This document shows positions 55,775 through 64,000 of a DNA stretch of 64,000 nt, piece by piece. Each line of letters begins with the position of its first letter. Position 1 is the first letter of the stretch. The translations under genes were made by a program, and so were the position numbers. This DNA is from Lewinellaceae bacterium (lineage in GTDB: Bacteria > Bacteroidota > Bacteroidia > Chitinophagales > Saprospiraceae): the NCBI GenBank assembly GCA_020636225.1, contig JACJYI010000008.1:186001-250000 (forward strand), written 5' to 3'. A model generated the notes under the pieces. That model had not been told where the DNA came from and made no database searches. It worked only from the letters and a program-made list of their open reading frames with translations.

Positions 55775-57064
55775 TTAAATGTAATCCTTGAGAAGGAAGG
55801 AACGATGCAGCCGGTTTCGCCCCCTGGCGATGGTCAGGTGAATCTTCTTGCCTTCCTCCATCCTGAATCGCTTGGTCAACCCGTCCAGCCCAAAGAAACT
55901 GACCGGCCATCTCCTGTATGACTTGATGATATCCCCGGGGCGGATATCGGCAAAAAAGGCCGGAGATCCCGGAATGACCTCCTGTACCATGATCGTGTTG
56001 AGATCAAAGCCGGAACTGATCAGAAACAGTCCGCTGCGGTCAATGGGAAACGGATCGGCATAATCGCCATTCGGACGGATGAGCATCCGTTCTCGGGGAT
56101 AATCCAGTACCAGATCGAACCGGTCCAGGACCAGATTGCCCAGAATGCCCTGCCTGCCCTGTAAGTGCGTGGTATCTGGATAGAGACTGATGTCCTGAAA
56201 ACTGCCCACCAGGTTGTTCATGGGAAATGGCCCCATGTGCACTTGCTGGATCCTGCCCTTGGCGCCGGTAAGGAATCCACCGAGTCCTACGCCCAGGATT
56301 CCCTGCACGACGTTGGCCGGCAAGGAAATGGCCGGGTGACTGTTGGTGAGCAGCAACAAGGGCAGGGCAGCCCCGGTATCAAGAAGATATTTGAAAGCAG
56401 TCGATGGGGTATTCTCGTGGATCCTGGTGGACAGGCTGAGATAGGGTTTGTTCCGATGCAGCGTCAACGGTATCTCAGCATAGTCCTCCTTGGGATGGAA
56501 TGACCCGGGTTTGATGAACTCCACGTAGTGACGCTCGTAGTTGATCCGCAGGACGAAATGGTGAAGAATATCCGCCCCCAGGATCCCGTGAATGGGTGAT
56601 CCGGTGAAATAGTTGATCTGGAAGTAGTCTTCCACGGTGACCAGGATGTCACGGTGGAGCAGGTTCATTCGTTTGATTTCCATGGATACATCCCGGATCA
56701 GCAGCGCTTTGATGATGGTCTGCATGTCAGAACCGATCATCTGATACTCCCGATCATAGGGCAACTTCAGCAGGTCGCTGATGGCCTTTTGGGTGAGGAT
56801 GGTGTATTCGGATCCGGTGTCCAGGATAAATCGAAGGGGCAGGATCCGTTCGAACATCAGGTCGATGACCAGAAATCCGTTTTCATAGGTAAAGGGGACC
56901 CGAACCACGTTTCCCGGCATCTCCAGGATGGAAGGCGTGTTTGCTGGTTGGGCAGAAACTCCGACACAAGGCAATGACAAACCCAATGTCAGGCAAGCGG
57001 CCCATATCCATGCGGCGAAGCGGCATGTGCGGACGATCAGCAGGAATGTACGGGTAGTCAGCAT
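55775..57064 (-). CDS. Exported aspartic protease (retropepsin-like) with PDZ domain
   Basis: 429 residues from the ATG at 57064. Signal peptide (about 12-38). Two retropepsin-like half-domains, each with a DTG: FILDTGSEYTIL (about 79-90) and YLLDTGAALPLL (about 220-231), each followed by the conserved GILGxDIL/GNLVLDRF strand. A C-terminal PDZ domain (about 345-425; VIPGSPAFFADIRPGDIIKSY). Single-chain proteins with two DTG motifs can form the active dimer in cis. Found in many Bacteroidota; substrate unknown. It follows the PLP decarboxylase by 11 bases. Confidence 0.88.
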   Translation of the reverse strand: MLTTRTFLLIVRTCRFAAWIWAACLTLGLSLPCVGVSAQPANTPSILEMPGNVVRVPFTYENGFLVIDLMFERILPLRFILDTGSEYTILTQKAISDLLKLPYDREYQMIGSDMQTIIKALLIRDVSMEIKRMNLLHRDILVTVEDYFQINYFTGSPIHGILGADILHHFVLRINYERHYVEFIKPGSFHPKEDYAEIPLTLHRNKPYLSLSTRIHENTPSTAFKYLLDTGAALPLLLLTNSHPAISLPANVVQGILGVGLGGFLTGAKGRIQQVHMGPFPMNNLVGSFQDISLYPDTTHLQGRQGILGNLVLDRFDLVLDYPRERMLIRPNGDYADPFPIDRSGLFLISSGFDLNTIMVQEVIPGSPAFFADIRPGDIIKSYRRWPVSFFGLDGLTKRFRMEEGKKIHLTIARGRNRLHRSFLLKDYI

Positions 57065-57075
57065 CACAAGCGAAC

Positions 57076-58560
57076 TTACTCATTTTCAGGCAGATCCTCA
57101 ACGATCTCTCTCAGGAGGTCAAGCGTGGCCTCGATATGCCGCAACTTGGTCCGGAAACTCAGGACTGCCAACCGGATCCAAACCTGGCCATCGATGGTGG
57201 TGGATGACAGGAACACACGTCCGTCAGCATGGATCCGTTCCATGATCCGTTGGTTGATCCGATTGTGATCCTGCCCGGGTGGCGCCCATCTGAAATGAGT
57301 GACCGACAACTGCGGAGTGGGGCCGACGGCAAAGCCGAGGTCCTGGACGGCCAGATGAAAATATTGACACAGCGCTGCCTTTTCGGCCAATGCGTCCGAA
57401 AAGACCCGGGTGCCGAACAGTTTCAGGGCCAGGTACATGCGCAACCCCCGAAAATGCTTGGTCAGTTCCGGGCTCAGGTCAGCAGGTGACCACCCCAGAT
57501 TGGCCTGGTTGGCATCCTGCATGTAGTTGGCCTGATAATACTGGCTGGCAAACAATTGCTGGATATCCCGGACCAGGACGGCCCCTGTGCCATACGGCAG
57601 GAACAGACCTTTGTGCGGATCAATGACCAGCGAGTCAGCCCGGTGGATGCCCGACAGGGCAGGTCGCAGCTCGGGGACCATGTAAAAGAACCCGCCATAG
57701 GCAGCATCGATATGGAACCAGAGCTGTTCCCTTGCAGCGATATCGGCCAGGTCATCCAGCGGATCGATACTACCGGTATCCGTCGTACCGGCCGACCCGA
57801 TGATCATGAAAGGGATGCGTCCTTCAGCCCGATCGGTGGTGATCAGATCCCGGAGATGGTCTGGTCGGATGCGCTGTCGCTCGTCCAGGTCAACCTCCCT
57901 GAGCAGGCTGTAGCCAAGACCGGCAATTCGCAAGGCTTTATGCAGACAATGGTGCATCCTGGCTGACCCGTAGATGACCAGGCGTTCATAGTCGGACGGC
58001 CGGACCTGACGGGCATCCCGGGCTGTGGTAATGGCAATGAGATTGGCGATGGAGCCGCCACTGGTCAGATTGCCGCCAGTGGTGGAAGGCATGTCGAACA
58101 AAGTGGCCATCCAGTCGATCAGGAAGTGTTCCAGGGCAACGGCACCCGGATTGGCGAAAGCTATCCCGGCATAGCGATTGGTCACGGCAGCCAGCAAATC
58201 GCCGAGAGCCGCCGGCAGGACACCTCCTCCGGGGATATAGCCCAGATGTCCTCCCGAAGCTGGGTTGATGCCCGGCTGATCGACATCCTGTTCAAGCTCG
58301 CGGAGAACTTCAGAAAGCAACGTGCCTTCATCTTCCAGATGAAAGGACCACGGTGTATGGTGAAGGGGATCGGTGATCCGCTGCTGATAGGCGTTGCCGG
58401 TATCGGTTTTCTGGATGAATGACTCCGTATATGCATGGACTTCGTCCATCCATTGATGCCATTGCTCCGGTGAAGGTTCCATCAGTGCCGTGCGTTCATG
58501 ATAGTTCCGGATGGTGTCCAGCAGGTGGTTCTTTTGTTCAGATCTGGGTGAGGTATCCAT
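57076..58560 (-). CDS. PLP-dependent group II decarboxylase
   Basis: 494 residues from the ATG at 58560. The PLP core has HIDAAYGGFFY (aldehyde-stacking and Asp) and the Schiff-base lysine in DPHKGLFLPYGTG; TSGGSIANLIAI binds the phosphate. The family includes aromatic-amino-acid, tyrosine and glutamate/aspartate decarboxylases. The substrate is not certain; the arrangement most resembles aromatic L-amino-acid decarboxylases. It is followed by the aspartic protease gene. Confidence 0.9.
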   Translation of the reverse strand: MDTSPRSEQKNHLLDTIRNYHERTALMEPSPEQWHQWMDEVHAYTESFIQKTDTGNAYQQRITDPLHHTPWSFHLEDEGTLLSEVLRELEQDVDQPGINPASGGHLGYIPGGGVLPAALGDLLAAVTNRYAGIAFANPGAVALEHFLIDWMATLFDMPSTTGGNLTSGGSIANLIAITTARDARQVRPSDYERLVIYGSARMHHCLHKALRIAGLGYSLLREVDLDERQRIRPDHLRDLITTDRAEGRIPFMIIGSAGTTDTGSIDPLDDLADIAAREQLWFHIDAAYGGFFYMVPELRPALSGIHRADSLVIDPHKGLFLPYGTGAVLVRDIQQLFASQYYQANYMQDANQANLGWSPADLSPELTKHFRGLRMYLALKLFGTRVFSDALAEKAALCQYFHLAVQDLGFAVGPTPQLSVTHFRWAPPGQDHNRINQRIMERIHADGRVFLSSTTIDGQVWIRLAVLSFRTKLRHIEATLDLLREIVEDLPENE

Positions 58561-58658
58561 GCGTCCTGGTGAATGGTCAAATGAGAAATGTGAAATTCCT
58601 GACAAAGACGGTAACTTACAGCCTCTAAAACGCATTATCGATAAAAAAGTCTTCCGCT

Positions 58659-59246
58659 ATGCGCAACAGATCCATCCTGTCATTTCTTTTCATATTCACT
58701 TTCCTCTGTGTCCAGGCGCAGGTGAAGTATACCATCCAGCTGGAACGACCGACCTCGGTCTCGGACAGTGAATTGACCGATCTGTTCAAGGAATATGGAG
58801 ATATCCGGCAGGTACAGGTGAGTGGAAATCGACTGGTCTTGACCGTGCCTTCCGAAGAGGACTATCCCATTTCGGCCATTCGCGACATCCTGGCAGAAAA
58901 GCAGGTTGCTGCTGTGGAATACAATACCCAGCCCGGAACATTCACCAATGCATCCAAAAAGAATCTGGAGACGGTCAAGTTGAAGGTCTATGGGAATTGT
59001 GGCATGTGCAAGGACCGCATTGAACGGGCCGCACGTTCCGTCAAGGGAGTCGTGATGGCCAGCTGGAATGAGGATTCCCAACAATTGGTTCTGAAATACC
59101 TGCCCGCCAAGACCAACGTGGACTCGATCACCCGGGCCATTCTGGCTGTCGGGCACGATGTCGGTGACCAGCGTGCGGATGACAAGGTCTACGAATCCTT
59201 GCATTCCTGCTGTAAATATGATCGTCCAACGGGTACCAGGAAGTAG
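58659..59246 (+). CDS. Exported protein with heavy-metal-associated (HMA-like) domain
   Basis: 195 residues with a signal peptide (1-20). The second half is a ferredoxin-like HMA domain (about 105-175) with a GNCGMCKDRIERAARSVKGV motif: the CxxC (C114, C117) that in copper chaperones and ATPases binds Cu(I). The first half (KYTIQLERPTSVSD; LTDLFKEYGDIRQVQVSGN) looks like a second, cysteine-free ferredoxin-like unit. Bacteroidota proteins like this are exported to the periplasm; a role in copper sequestration or handling is inferred. A conserved HDVGDQRADD and HSCC tail follows. Confidence 0.82.
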   Translation: MRNRSILSFLFIFTFLCVQAQVKYTIQLERPTSVSDSELTDLFKEYGDIRQVQVSGNRLVLTVPSEEDYPISAIRDILAEKQVAAVEYNTQPGTFTNASKKNLETVKLKVYGNCGMCKDRIERAARSVKGVVMASWNEDSQQLVLKYLPAKTNVDSITRAILAVGHDVGDQRADDKVYESLHSCCKYDRPTGTRK

Positions 59247-59257
59247 TTTCCAGACAG

Positions 59258-60574
59258 ATGGCCGATACGCAAACGCTTCGCCGGGAGATCGGGGTGCTCC
59301 CGCTGGCGCTGATCGCCATTGGGGCGTGTATCGGTTCCGGTATCTTCCTGACCCCGAGTGACATTGCCCAAAAAGTGCCGGATGAAGGCGGGATACTGCT
59401 TGCCTGGGTGATCGGAGGACTGGTGGCACTGACCGGATCGCTCACCTTTGCGGAATTGGGCAGCCGCATTGATGCCAATGGTGGTGTCTATGCCTATCTC
59501 AAGACCTGTTATGGTGATGCTGTGGCATTCCTGTATGGTTGGATCACCCTGACGGTAATCACCTCCGGGGCGATCGCTGCTTTAGTGCTGGCTTGTGCCC
59601 GCTATCTCGATTATCTCTACCCACTCGGGCCGGAAGGAATTCCATTGGCCGGCACGGTTATCCTTATCCTGCTCACCTGGATCAACATTCGCGGCGTCAA
59701 AGCAGGGGCATCTGTCGCCTCCACCCTGACCCTGCTGAAGATCATGGGCATCCTGCTCATCATTGCGGCCGGTGCCTGGTACTGGCTGTCGGTTGGAGGG
59801 GTGGAAGGTTCTCATGAACATTCCTCTTGGGGCATATCGGGCCTGGCGCTTGCTCTTGTGGGTGTATTCTGGTCCTACGGTGGATGGCATCACGCATCCT
59901 ACCTGGCAGGCGAAGTCATCCAGCCTTCGCGCACAGTGCCCCGTGCTATGGTCATCGGGGCCATTGTGGTCACCTCCATCTACGTCACCGCCAACTGGGC
60001 CTACCTGCAGTTATTGGGCCCCGCTGGCATGGCGGGATCCTCCGCTGTGGCAGCGGATGCCGTGGGGCAGTTGGTAGGGAAGGGAGGGCTCCTCATCGCC
60101 ATTCTCATCATCATCTCCACGCTGGGTACCGCCAGTATCTATACTCTGTCAGCGCCGAGAGTCTATTTCAGCATGAGCAGGGACAGGTCCTTTTTTCCTC
60201 AATTGGCCATGATCCATCCCTGGTTCCAGACCCCACATGTCGCGATCCTGCTCCAGTCGGGTTGGGCAATCGTCCTTCTCTGGTTCTGGAACACGTTTGA
60301 GAATCTGATCGCCTATGTAGTCTTCATGGATGTGATCTTCATGGCCATGGCCGCGGCCGGGATCTTCATCATTCGCAGGCGTCATACCAGTGAGCCGGCT
60401 TATACAGTCCCGCTTTATCCGCTGGTCCCCCTGACCTACATCGGCATCTGTATCTGGTTCCTGGTCACCCTGATCATCAGTCAGCCGGAGCAAGCCTGGG
60501 CCGGGCTGATCCTGTGCGGTCTCGGTGTACCAGTCTTTCTCTGGTTTCGGCGATCCAACGCCATATCCCTGTAA
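59258..60574 (+). CDS. APC family amino acid permease
   Basis: 438 residues with about 12 membrane helices. The first helix has IGACIGSGIFLTPSD (about 22-36), the substrate-binding GxGIF signature of APC transporters, and the sixth FWSYGGWHHASYLAGEV. It imports or exchanges amino acids; specificity cannot be read. It starts 11 bases after the HMA-protein stop. Confidence 0.9.
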   Translation: MADTQTLRREIGVLPLALIAIGACIGSGIFLTPSDIAQKVPDEGGILLAWVIGGLVALTGSLTFAELGSRIDANGGVYAYLKTCYGDAVAFLYGWITLTVITSGAIAALVLACARYLDYLYPLGPEGIPLAGTVILILLTWINIRGVKAGASVASTLTLLKIMGILLIIAAGAWYWLSVGGVEGSHEHSSWGISGLALALVGVFWSYGGWHHASYLAGEVIQPSRTVPRAMVIGAIVVTSIYVTANWAYLQLLGPAGMAGSSAVAADAVGQLVGKGGLLIAILIIISTLGTASIYTLSAPRVYFSMSRDRSFFPQLAMIHPWFQTPHVAILLQSGWAIVLLWFWNTFENLIAYVVFMDVIFMAMAAAGIFIIRRRHTSEPAYTVPLYPLVPLTYIGICIWFLVTLIISQPEQAWAGLILCGLGVPVFLWFRRSNAISL

Positions 60575-60590
60575 TGACCGGTTCATGCCT

Positions 60591-60598
60591 TACCTTTG
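60591..60598 (+). promoter_or_regulatory. -7 box of the type B T9SS cargo gene
   Basis: TACCTTTG, exact consensus, 14 bases before the ATG at 60613, within the 38 bases after the permease stop. Confidence 0.6.
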
Positions 60599-60612
60599 AA
60601 CGCATCACTCTG

Positions 60613-62910
60613 ATGAACAATGTCCCTATGATGACATGGATGGCCTGGTCGAATTCTGCAAGACGTGTGTACATGTGGCTTGGCCTGACCGTGATGGTCA
60701 CCTCGAGTGTCACGGCGCAAACGACCTCCTGCTTTCAGGCATTCACCCTGGGGAATGATCAGATCCTCTGTGCACCGGATTCACAGACCCTGGTTGAAGT
60801 CGACTGTGACTGGGATGTCCTGCAACTGGATTGGCAGGTGTCCGGAGTGCCGGTGGCCCTGGACTCCAGCAGCTGGTCTGTGACGACCACAGGGGTAGAG
60901 ACCCTGATCGCCCATGCGGTCATTCAATCACCCAATCTCATTGTCAACGGTGATTTTTCAGCTGGCAACAGTGGCTTTACCTCCTCCATGCTGTTCAATC
61001 CCTTTACCCTGATCATCCCGGGTTCCTATGCGATCGTGAACAATCCCGCGGCGATCCATCCCGACTTCAAGATGTGCCAGGACCACACCACTGGAGGAGG
61101 AGGGATGCTGGCCTGCAACGGAAGCCTGCTGCCCAACCGGGACATCTGGTGCCAGAATGTCGCCGTTGAACCGGGAGGTACCTACGACCTCTCCTTCTGG
61201 TCATCTGCCCTGACGGAAAATGAATCTCCGGAGCTGGTCATCCGCCTGGATGGACAGGACCTGACGACCCCCCAACTGCTTGGCCCCACGACCTGTGAAT
61301 GGGTCCAGTCGACCCTGAACTGGACGGCCGGACTGCAGACATCTGTTCAGTTCTGCATTCGCAATCTCAATGGTGCCAATTCCGGGAATGACTTTGCGAT
61401 CGATGACATCGTCATGCAGGAGATCTGCCAGATCTCGGATACGGTCCAGGTGCGGCACGTGCCCAGGCAAGTCCTTTACCTGGACAGTCTGTTCTGTGCC
61501 GGCGATACCCTGTGGATTGGAGGGCTGTCCATTACAGACACTGGTCTGGATACGGTGGTGCTGAGCGACCAGTGGGGATGCGATTCCACGATCTACCTGG
61601 ATGTGACGTTCTGGGATGCTTCGATCCAGTTCGAGCCACTCGATACCCTGACCTGCCTTCGCGATTCCGTCGAATTGATCGTGTCTGTTCCACCCGGGCC
61701 GGGTGTGACAACATATACGTGGCTGGATCCGGGCGGAGGGGTGATCACCGGCGCCAATGGCTCGACATATCTGGCCACACTGCCTGGATTCTATGGGGTG
61801 CTGGTCGAACAGTCAACCGATCATGGGTCTTGTGCGGTCGGCACCTTTCGAGAGGTCGTGGAAGACCGTGAACAGCCAGGAGCCGATGCCGGCCCCGACA
61901 GTCTGCTGACCTGTTTGGAGGATGTGGTCACTCTGGTGGCCGGTGGGATCCAGGATCCCCAGTTTATCTATCAATGGCAAGTGGTGTCCGGCTCCGGTGG
62001 AGGGCCCTGGAATGGGGCAACTGTCAATATTGACGAGCCGGGAGTCTACCAATTGTCTGTCACGAATCCCGGCAATGGATGTGTGGGCATGGATACGGTC
62101 GGAATATCCGATGGGAGGATCACCCCGGGCGGATTGGTCGGAGAGATCTATGGTCCGCTTTGTGAAGAAGGAAGCGGCGGATTTTTGCCTGTGGATGTCC
62201 TGACCGGCACACCACCGTTCACCTATCAGCTGGAGCAGGTGACGGGTGGTCCGGTCCTGTCACCGCCCTTTATCAATCTTCCGGCCGGAGATTTCTGGCT
62301 CACGGTTACCGACGCCAACGGTTGCTTGTGGGATACCCTCCTCCGGATCCCGGAGGCAGATCTGGCCTCCCTGTCCCTCCCGCAGCAATTGAGTGGAGTC
62401 GGAGGGGAATACCTGGCGGTGACGCCCATCATGGACATTCCCGATTCACTGATCAGCACGTATGTATGGACTGCACCGGATCTGATCCTGACCTGTAGCG
62501 ACTGTCCTGTGGTGGAGGTGACCGGACTGGATAACGGGATCCTTCAGTTGTGTCTGCTACTGGTGGATGGTTGTGAGATCTGTGCCCAGACCTACATCCG
62601 GTTTGATCAACCCTGGCTGAGCTATGTCCCCACGGCATTCTCGCCAAACGAAGACGGCATCAATGATGTCTTCCGGCCATTGATCAATGATCAGGTGGTG
62701 ACGGCAGTCAAGCTGATGGCCATCTATGATCGCTGGGGCAACCAGGTGTATCGGTGGGATGCCGGGCCGGGATCGCCCGAATCACCGGGATGGGAGGGGC
62801 GGAACGGGCAGACGTTGTTTCCCTCCGGAGTATACGCATACCAGGTCGACGTGCAGCTGCTGAACGGTCAAGTCAGGCAGTTGAAGGGAGAAATTCAATT
62901 GATTCGGTAG
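60613..62910 (+). CDS. T9SS type B sorted protein (gliding motility-associated C-terminal domain)
   Basis: 765 residues from the ATG at 60613, supported by the -7 box; other ATGs (60628, 60640) are possible. Signal peptide ends at SSVTAQ. The middle holds a carbohydrate-binding-like beta-sandwich (NLIVNGDFSAGNSGFTS to NDFAIDDIVMQ) and several Ig/SprB-type repeats with paired Cys. The C-terminal about 90 residues (YVPTAFSPNEDGINDVFRP ... FPSGVYAYQV) are the CHU_C type B sorting domain, so it is exported through the T9SS and likely surface bound. Confidence 0.9.
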   Translation: MNNVPMMTWMAWSNSARRVYMWLGLTVMVTSSVTAQTTSCFQAFTLGNDQILCAPDSQTLVEVDCDWDVLQLDWQVSGVPVALDSSSWSVTTTGVETLIAHAVIQSPNLIVNGDFSAGNSGFTSSMLFNPFTLIIPGSYAIVNNPAAIHPDFKMCQDHTTGGGGMLACNGSLLPNRDIWCQNVAVEPGGTYDLSFWSSALTENESPELVIRLDGQDLTTPQLLGPTTCEWVQSTLNWTAGLQTSVQFCIRNLNGANSGNDFAIDDIVMQEICQISDTVQVRHVPRQVLYLDSLFCAGDTLWIGGLSITDTGLDTVVLSDQWGCDSTIYLDVTFWDASIQFEPLDTLTCLRDSVELIVSVPPGPGVTTYTWLDPGGGVITGANGSTYLATLPGFYGVLVEQSTDHGSCAVGTFREVVEDREQPGADAGPDSLLTCLEDVVTLVAGGIQDPQFIYQWQVVSGSGGGPWNGATVNIDEPGVYQLSVTNPGNGCVGMDTVGISDGRITPGGLVGEIYGPLCEEGSGGFLPVDVLTGTPPFTYQLEQVTGGPVLSPPFINLPAGDFWLTVTDANGCLWDTLLRIPEADLASLSLPQQLSGVGGEYLAVTPIMDIPDSLISTYVWTAPDLILTCSDCPVVEVTGLDNGILQLCLLLVDGCEICAQTYIRFDQPWLSYVPTAFSPNEDGINDVFRPLINDQVVTAVKLMAIYDRWGNQVYRWDAGPGSPESPGWEGRNGQTLFPSGVYAYQVDVQLLNGQVRQLKGEIQLIR

Positions 62911-63022
62911 GGCAAAGCAGCGTTTTTCATCCATCATCTATCTTGATTTACAGGTGTCATAGACACTTTTTGGATGAATCATAAATTCATCATATCTTAA
63001 CGTATTCATTAAGCCAAATCCG

Positions 63023-64000
63023 ATGCGCCAAACCATGACTCGATCTTTACTCATTTTCAGTTTTGTAACCCTTTGCCTTTCAGGGGTTATTGCGCAATCC
63101 GGCCTGAACAAGGTCGTGATGACACAAACCACCGCCCGCGAAGAATTGACGTTGGCGACCGGTATGAACAAGATCCAATTGTGCGGGTTGACCCCTGGGC
63201 AGAATTATGGATTCATGCTGAATGGCCTGGTGGCAGAAGAATGCATTGATGAAGTGACCGTGCTCAACGGAGGATTCGTCCAGGTGACGACGGGGCCGAC
63301 CTACAAGTTCAAGGCATTTGAATCCTGTGTGACCCTGGAGATGGATGTGAACTGCGGCAAGTCACTGAAGGACATGAATCTCTGGTTGTCAGCCTTCTGC
63401 ATGGATTGCAAGAGTCCGCCCAAGAGCGGGGCGCGGTACTCCGTATCGCCAAACAGTGATGCGGATTACTTGATCAAGGAGGTCTTCATTGGTGGTGGAT
63501 GCTTTGATGTCTCCGGAGTGTCCACCATCGGTGCATCTGCCGGTTTGGGGGAATTTTCCGATGGCTCCGCCCTTGGCATTGAAAGCGGGGTAATCATTGC
63601 CTCCGGGAATGTGACCAACTCCCAAGGGCCGAATAACCAGGGTGGTGCAGGGAATTCATTCGGACAAGGAGGAGATCCGGACCTGACGCTGATTTCAGGT
63701 CAGAATACCTTTGATGCTACTGGGATCGAGTTTGATTTTCAGCCCACGATTGCTTCGTTTGAGTTCAAATATGCTTTCGCCTCTGAAGAATATCCGGAAT
63801 ACGTTTGCGCTGGTTTTAATGACGTTTTCGGTTTCTTTGTCAGCGGGCCCGGTATCAGTGGCGCCTTTTCCAACAATTCGGAGAATATTGCCTGGATTCC
63901 GGGCACATCCATTCCCGTAGGAATTAATTCTGTCAATCCCGGCGTGGCGGGCGCTTTCGGCAATCCCGCCAATTGCCTTGGTGGTAAAGGCTCGTTGAGC
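63023..64000 (+). CDS. Choice-of-anchor L domain surface protein (3' end cut by window)
   Basis: The frame is open from the ATG at 63023 to the window end, at least 326 residues. Signal peptide (about 1-29, ending SGVIAQ), a cysteine-containing N-terminal beta region (about 30-150), then a choice-of-anchor L domain (about 152 onward; ASGNVTNSQGP, FEFKYAFASEEYPEYV, FNDVFGFFVSGPG). Such proteins are large, multi-domain and usually end in a T9SS type B sorting domain, so a very long gene is expected beyond the window. Located 112 bases after another T9SS cargo gene. Confidence 0.85.
   Translation, partial: MRQTMTRSLLIFSFVTLCLSGVIAQSGLNKVVMTQTTAREELTLATGMNKIQLCGLTPGQNYGFMLNGLVAEECIDEVTVLNGGFVQVTTGPTYKFKAFESCVTLEMDVNCGKSLKDMNLWLSAFCMDCKSPPKSGARYSVSPNSDADYLIKEVFIGGGCFDVSGVSTIGASAGLGEFSDGSALGIESGVIIASGNVTNSQGPNNQGGAGNSFGQGGDPDLTLISGQNTFDATGIEFDFQPTIASFEFKYAFASEEYPEYVCAGFNDVFGFFVSGPGISGAFSNNSENIAWIPGTSIPVGINSVNPGVAGAFGNPANCLGGKGSLS

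Overview
The window is a stretch of chromosome from a Bacteroidota bacterium, most likely a Saprospiria-like (Lewinella/Saprospiraceae-type) member; the class is an inference, the phylum is well supported. Evidence: type IX secretion (T9SS) features (PorP/SprF, an OmpA-PD40 protein, type A and type B C-terminal sorting domains, a choice-of-anchor L protein), the Bacteroidota promoter -7 box TAnnTTTG before many genes, the alternative bacterial GlmU family, DUF4293, OstA-like protein, type B L31, and moderately high GC for the phylum. I see no insertion sequence, prophage, CRISPR array or rRNA operon; genes look intact except those cut by the two window ends.

Layout. 1-10.2 kb: PspC protein (cut at its 5' end), Nudix hydrolase, a cysteine-repeat secreted protein, a small lipoprotein directly followed by a T9SS-exported M4 metallopeptidase, a family 9 glycosyltransferase, then a PorP/SprF + OmpA-DUF1573 envelope pair. 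10.3-17.3 kb: PnuC and the complete Na+-pumping NADH:quinone reductase operon nqrABCDEF, whose NqrA carries an unusual N-terminal signal/transmembrane extension. 17.4-29.7 kb: housekeeping genes (metG, lnt, aminopropyltransferase-like, GlmU-like, L31, YraN, phosphoglucose/phosphomannose isomerase, psd-cdsA phospholipid genes, pdxJ, a TonB C-terminal domain protein).

29.7-45 kb is the translation/transcription supercluster: rpsU, xer recombinase, hpf, tRNA-Thr-Tyr-Gly-Thr, tuf, tRNA-Trp, secE, nusG, rplK, rplA, rplJ, rplL, rpoB, rpoC, with terminator-like hairpins after tuf, between rplL and rpoB, and after rpoC. 45-58.6 kb: ruvX-def, an outer membrane protein, viroplasmin-type RNase H, tatD, tRNA-Ser, an exbB-4TM-exbD-exbD motor operon, DUF4293, a FAD oxidoreductase coupled to an OstA-like LPS-transport protein, rplU-rpmA (L27 fused to a helix-hairpin-helix domain), an aspartic protease-PDZ protein and a PLP decarboxylase. 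58.6-64 kb: an exported heavy-metal-associated protein, an APC permease, a large type B T9SS cargo protein and the start of a choice-of-anchor L protein.

The points most worth a second look are the membrane-anchored NqrA, the L27-HhH fusion, the lipoprotein/M4 peptidase pair that resembles a peptidase-inhibitor couple, the cysteine-repeat exported protein, and several genes whose -7 box lies only 4-5 bases before the ATG, implying leaderless mRNAs.
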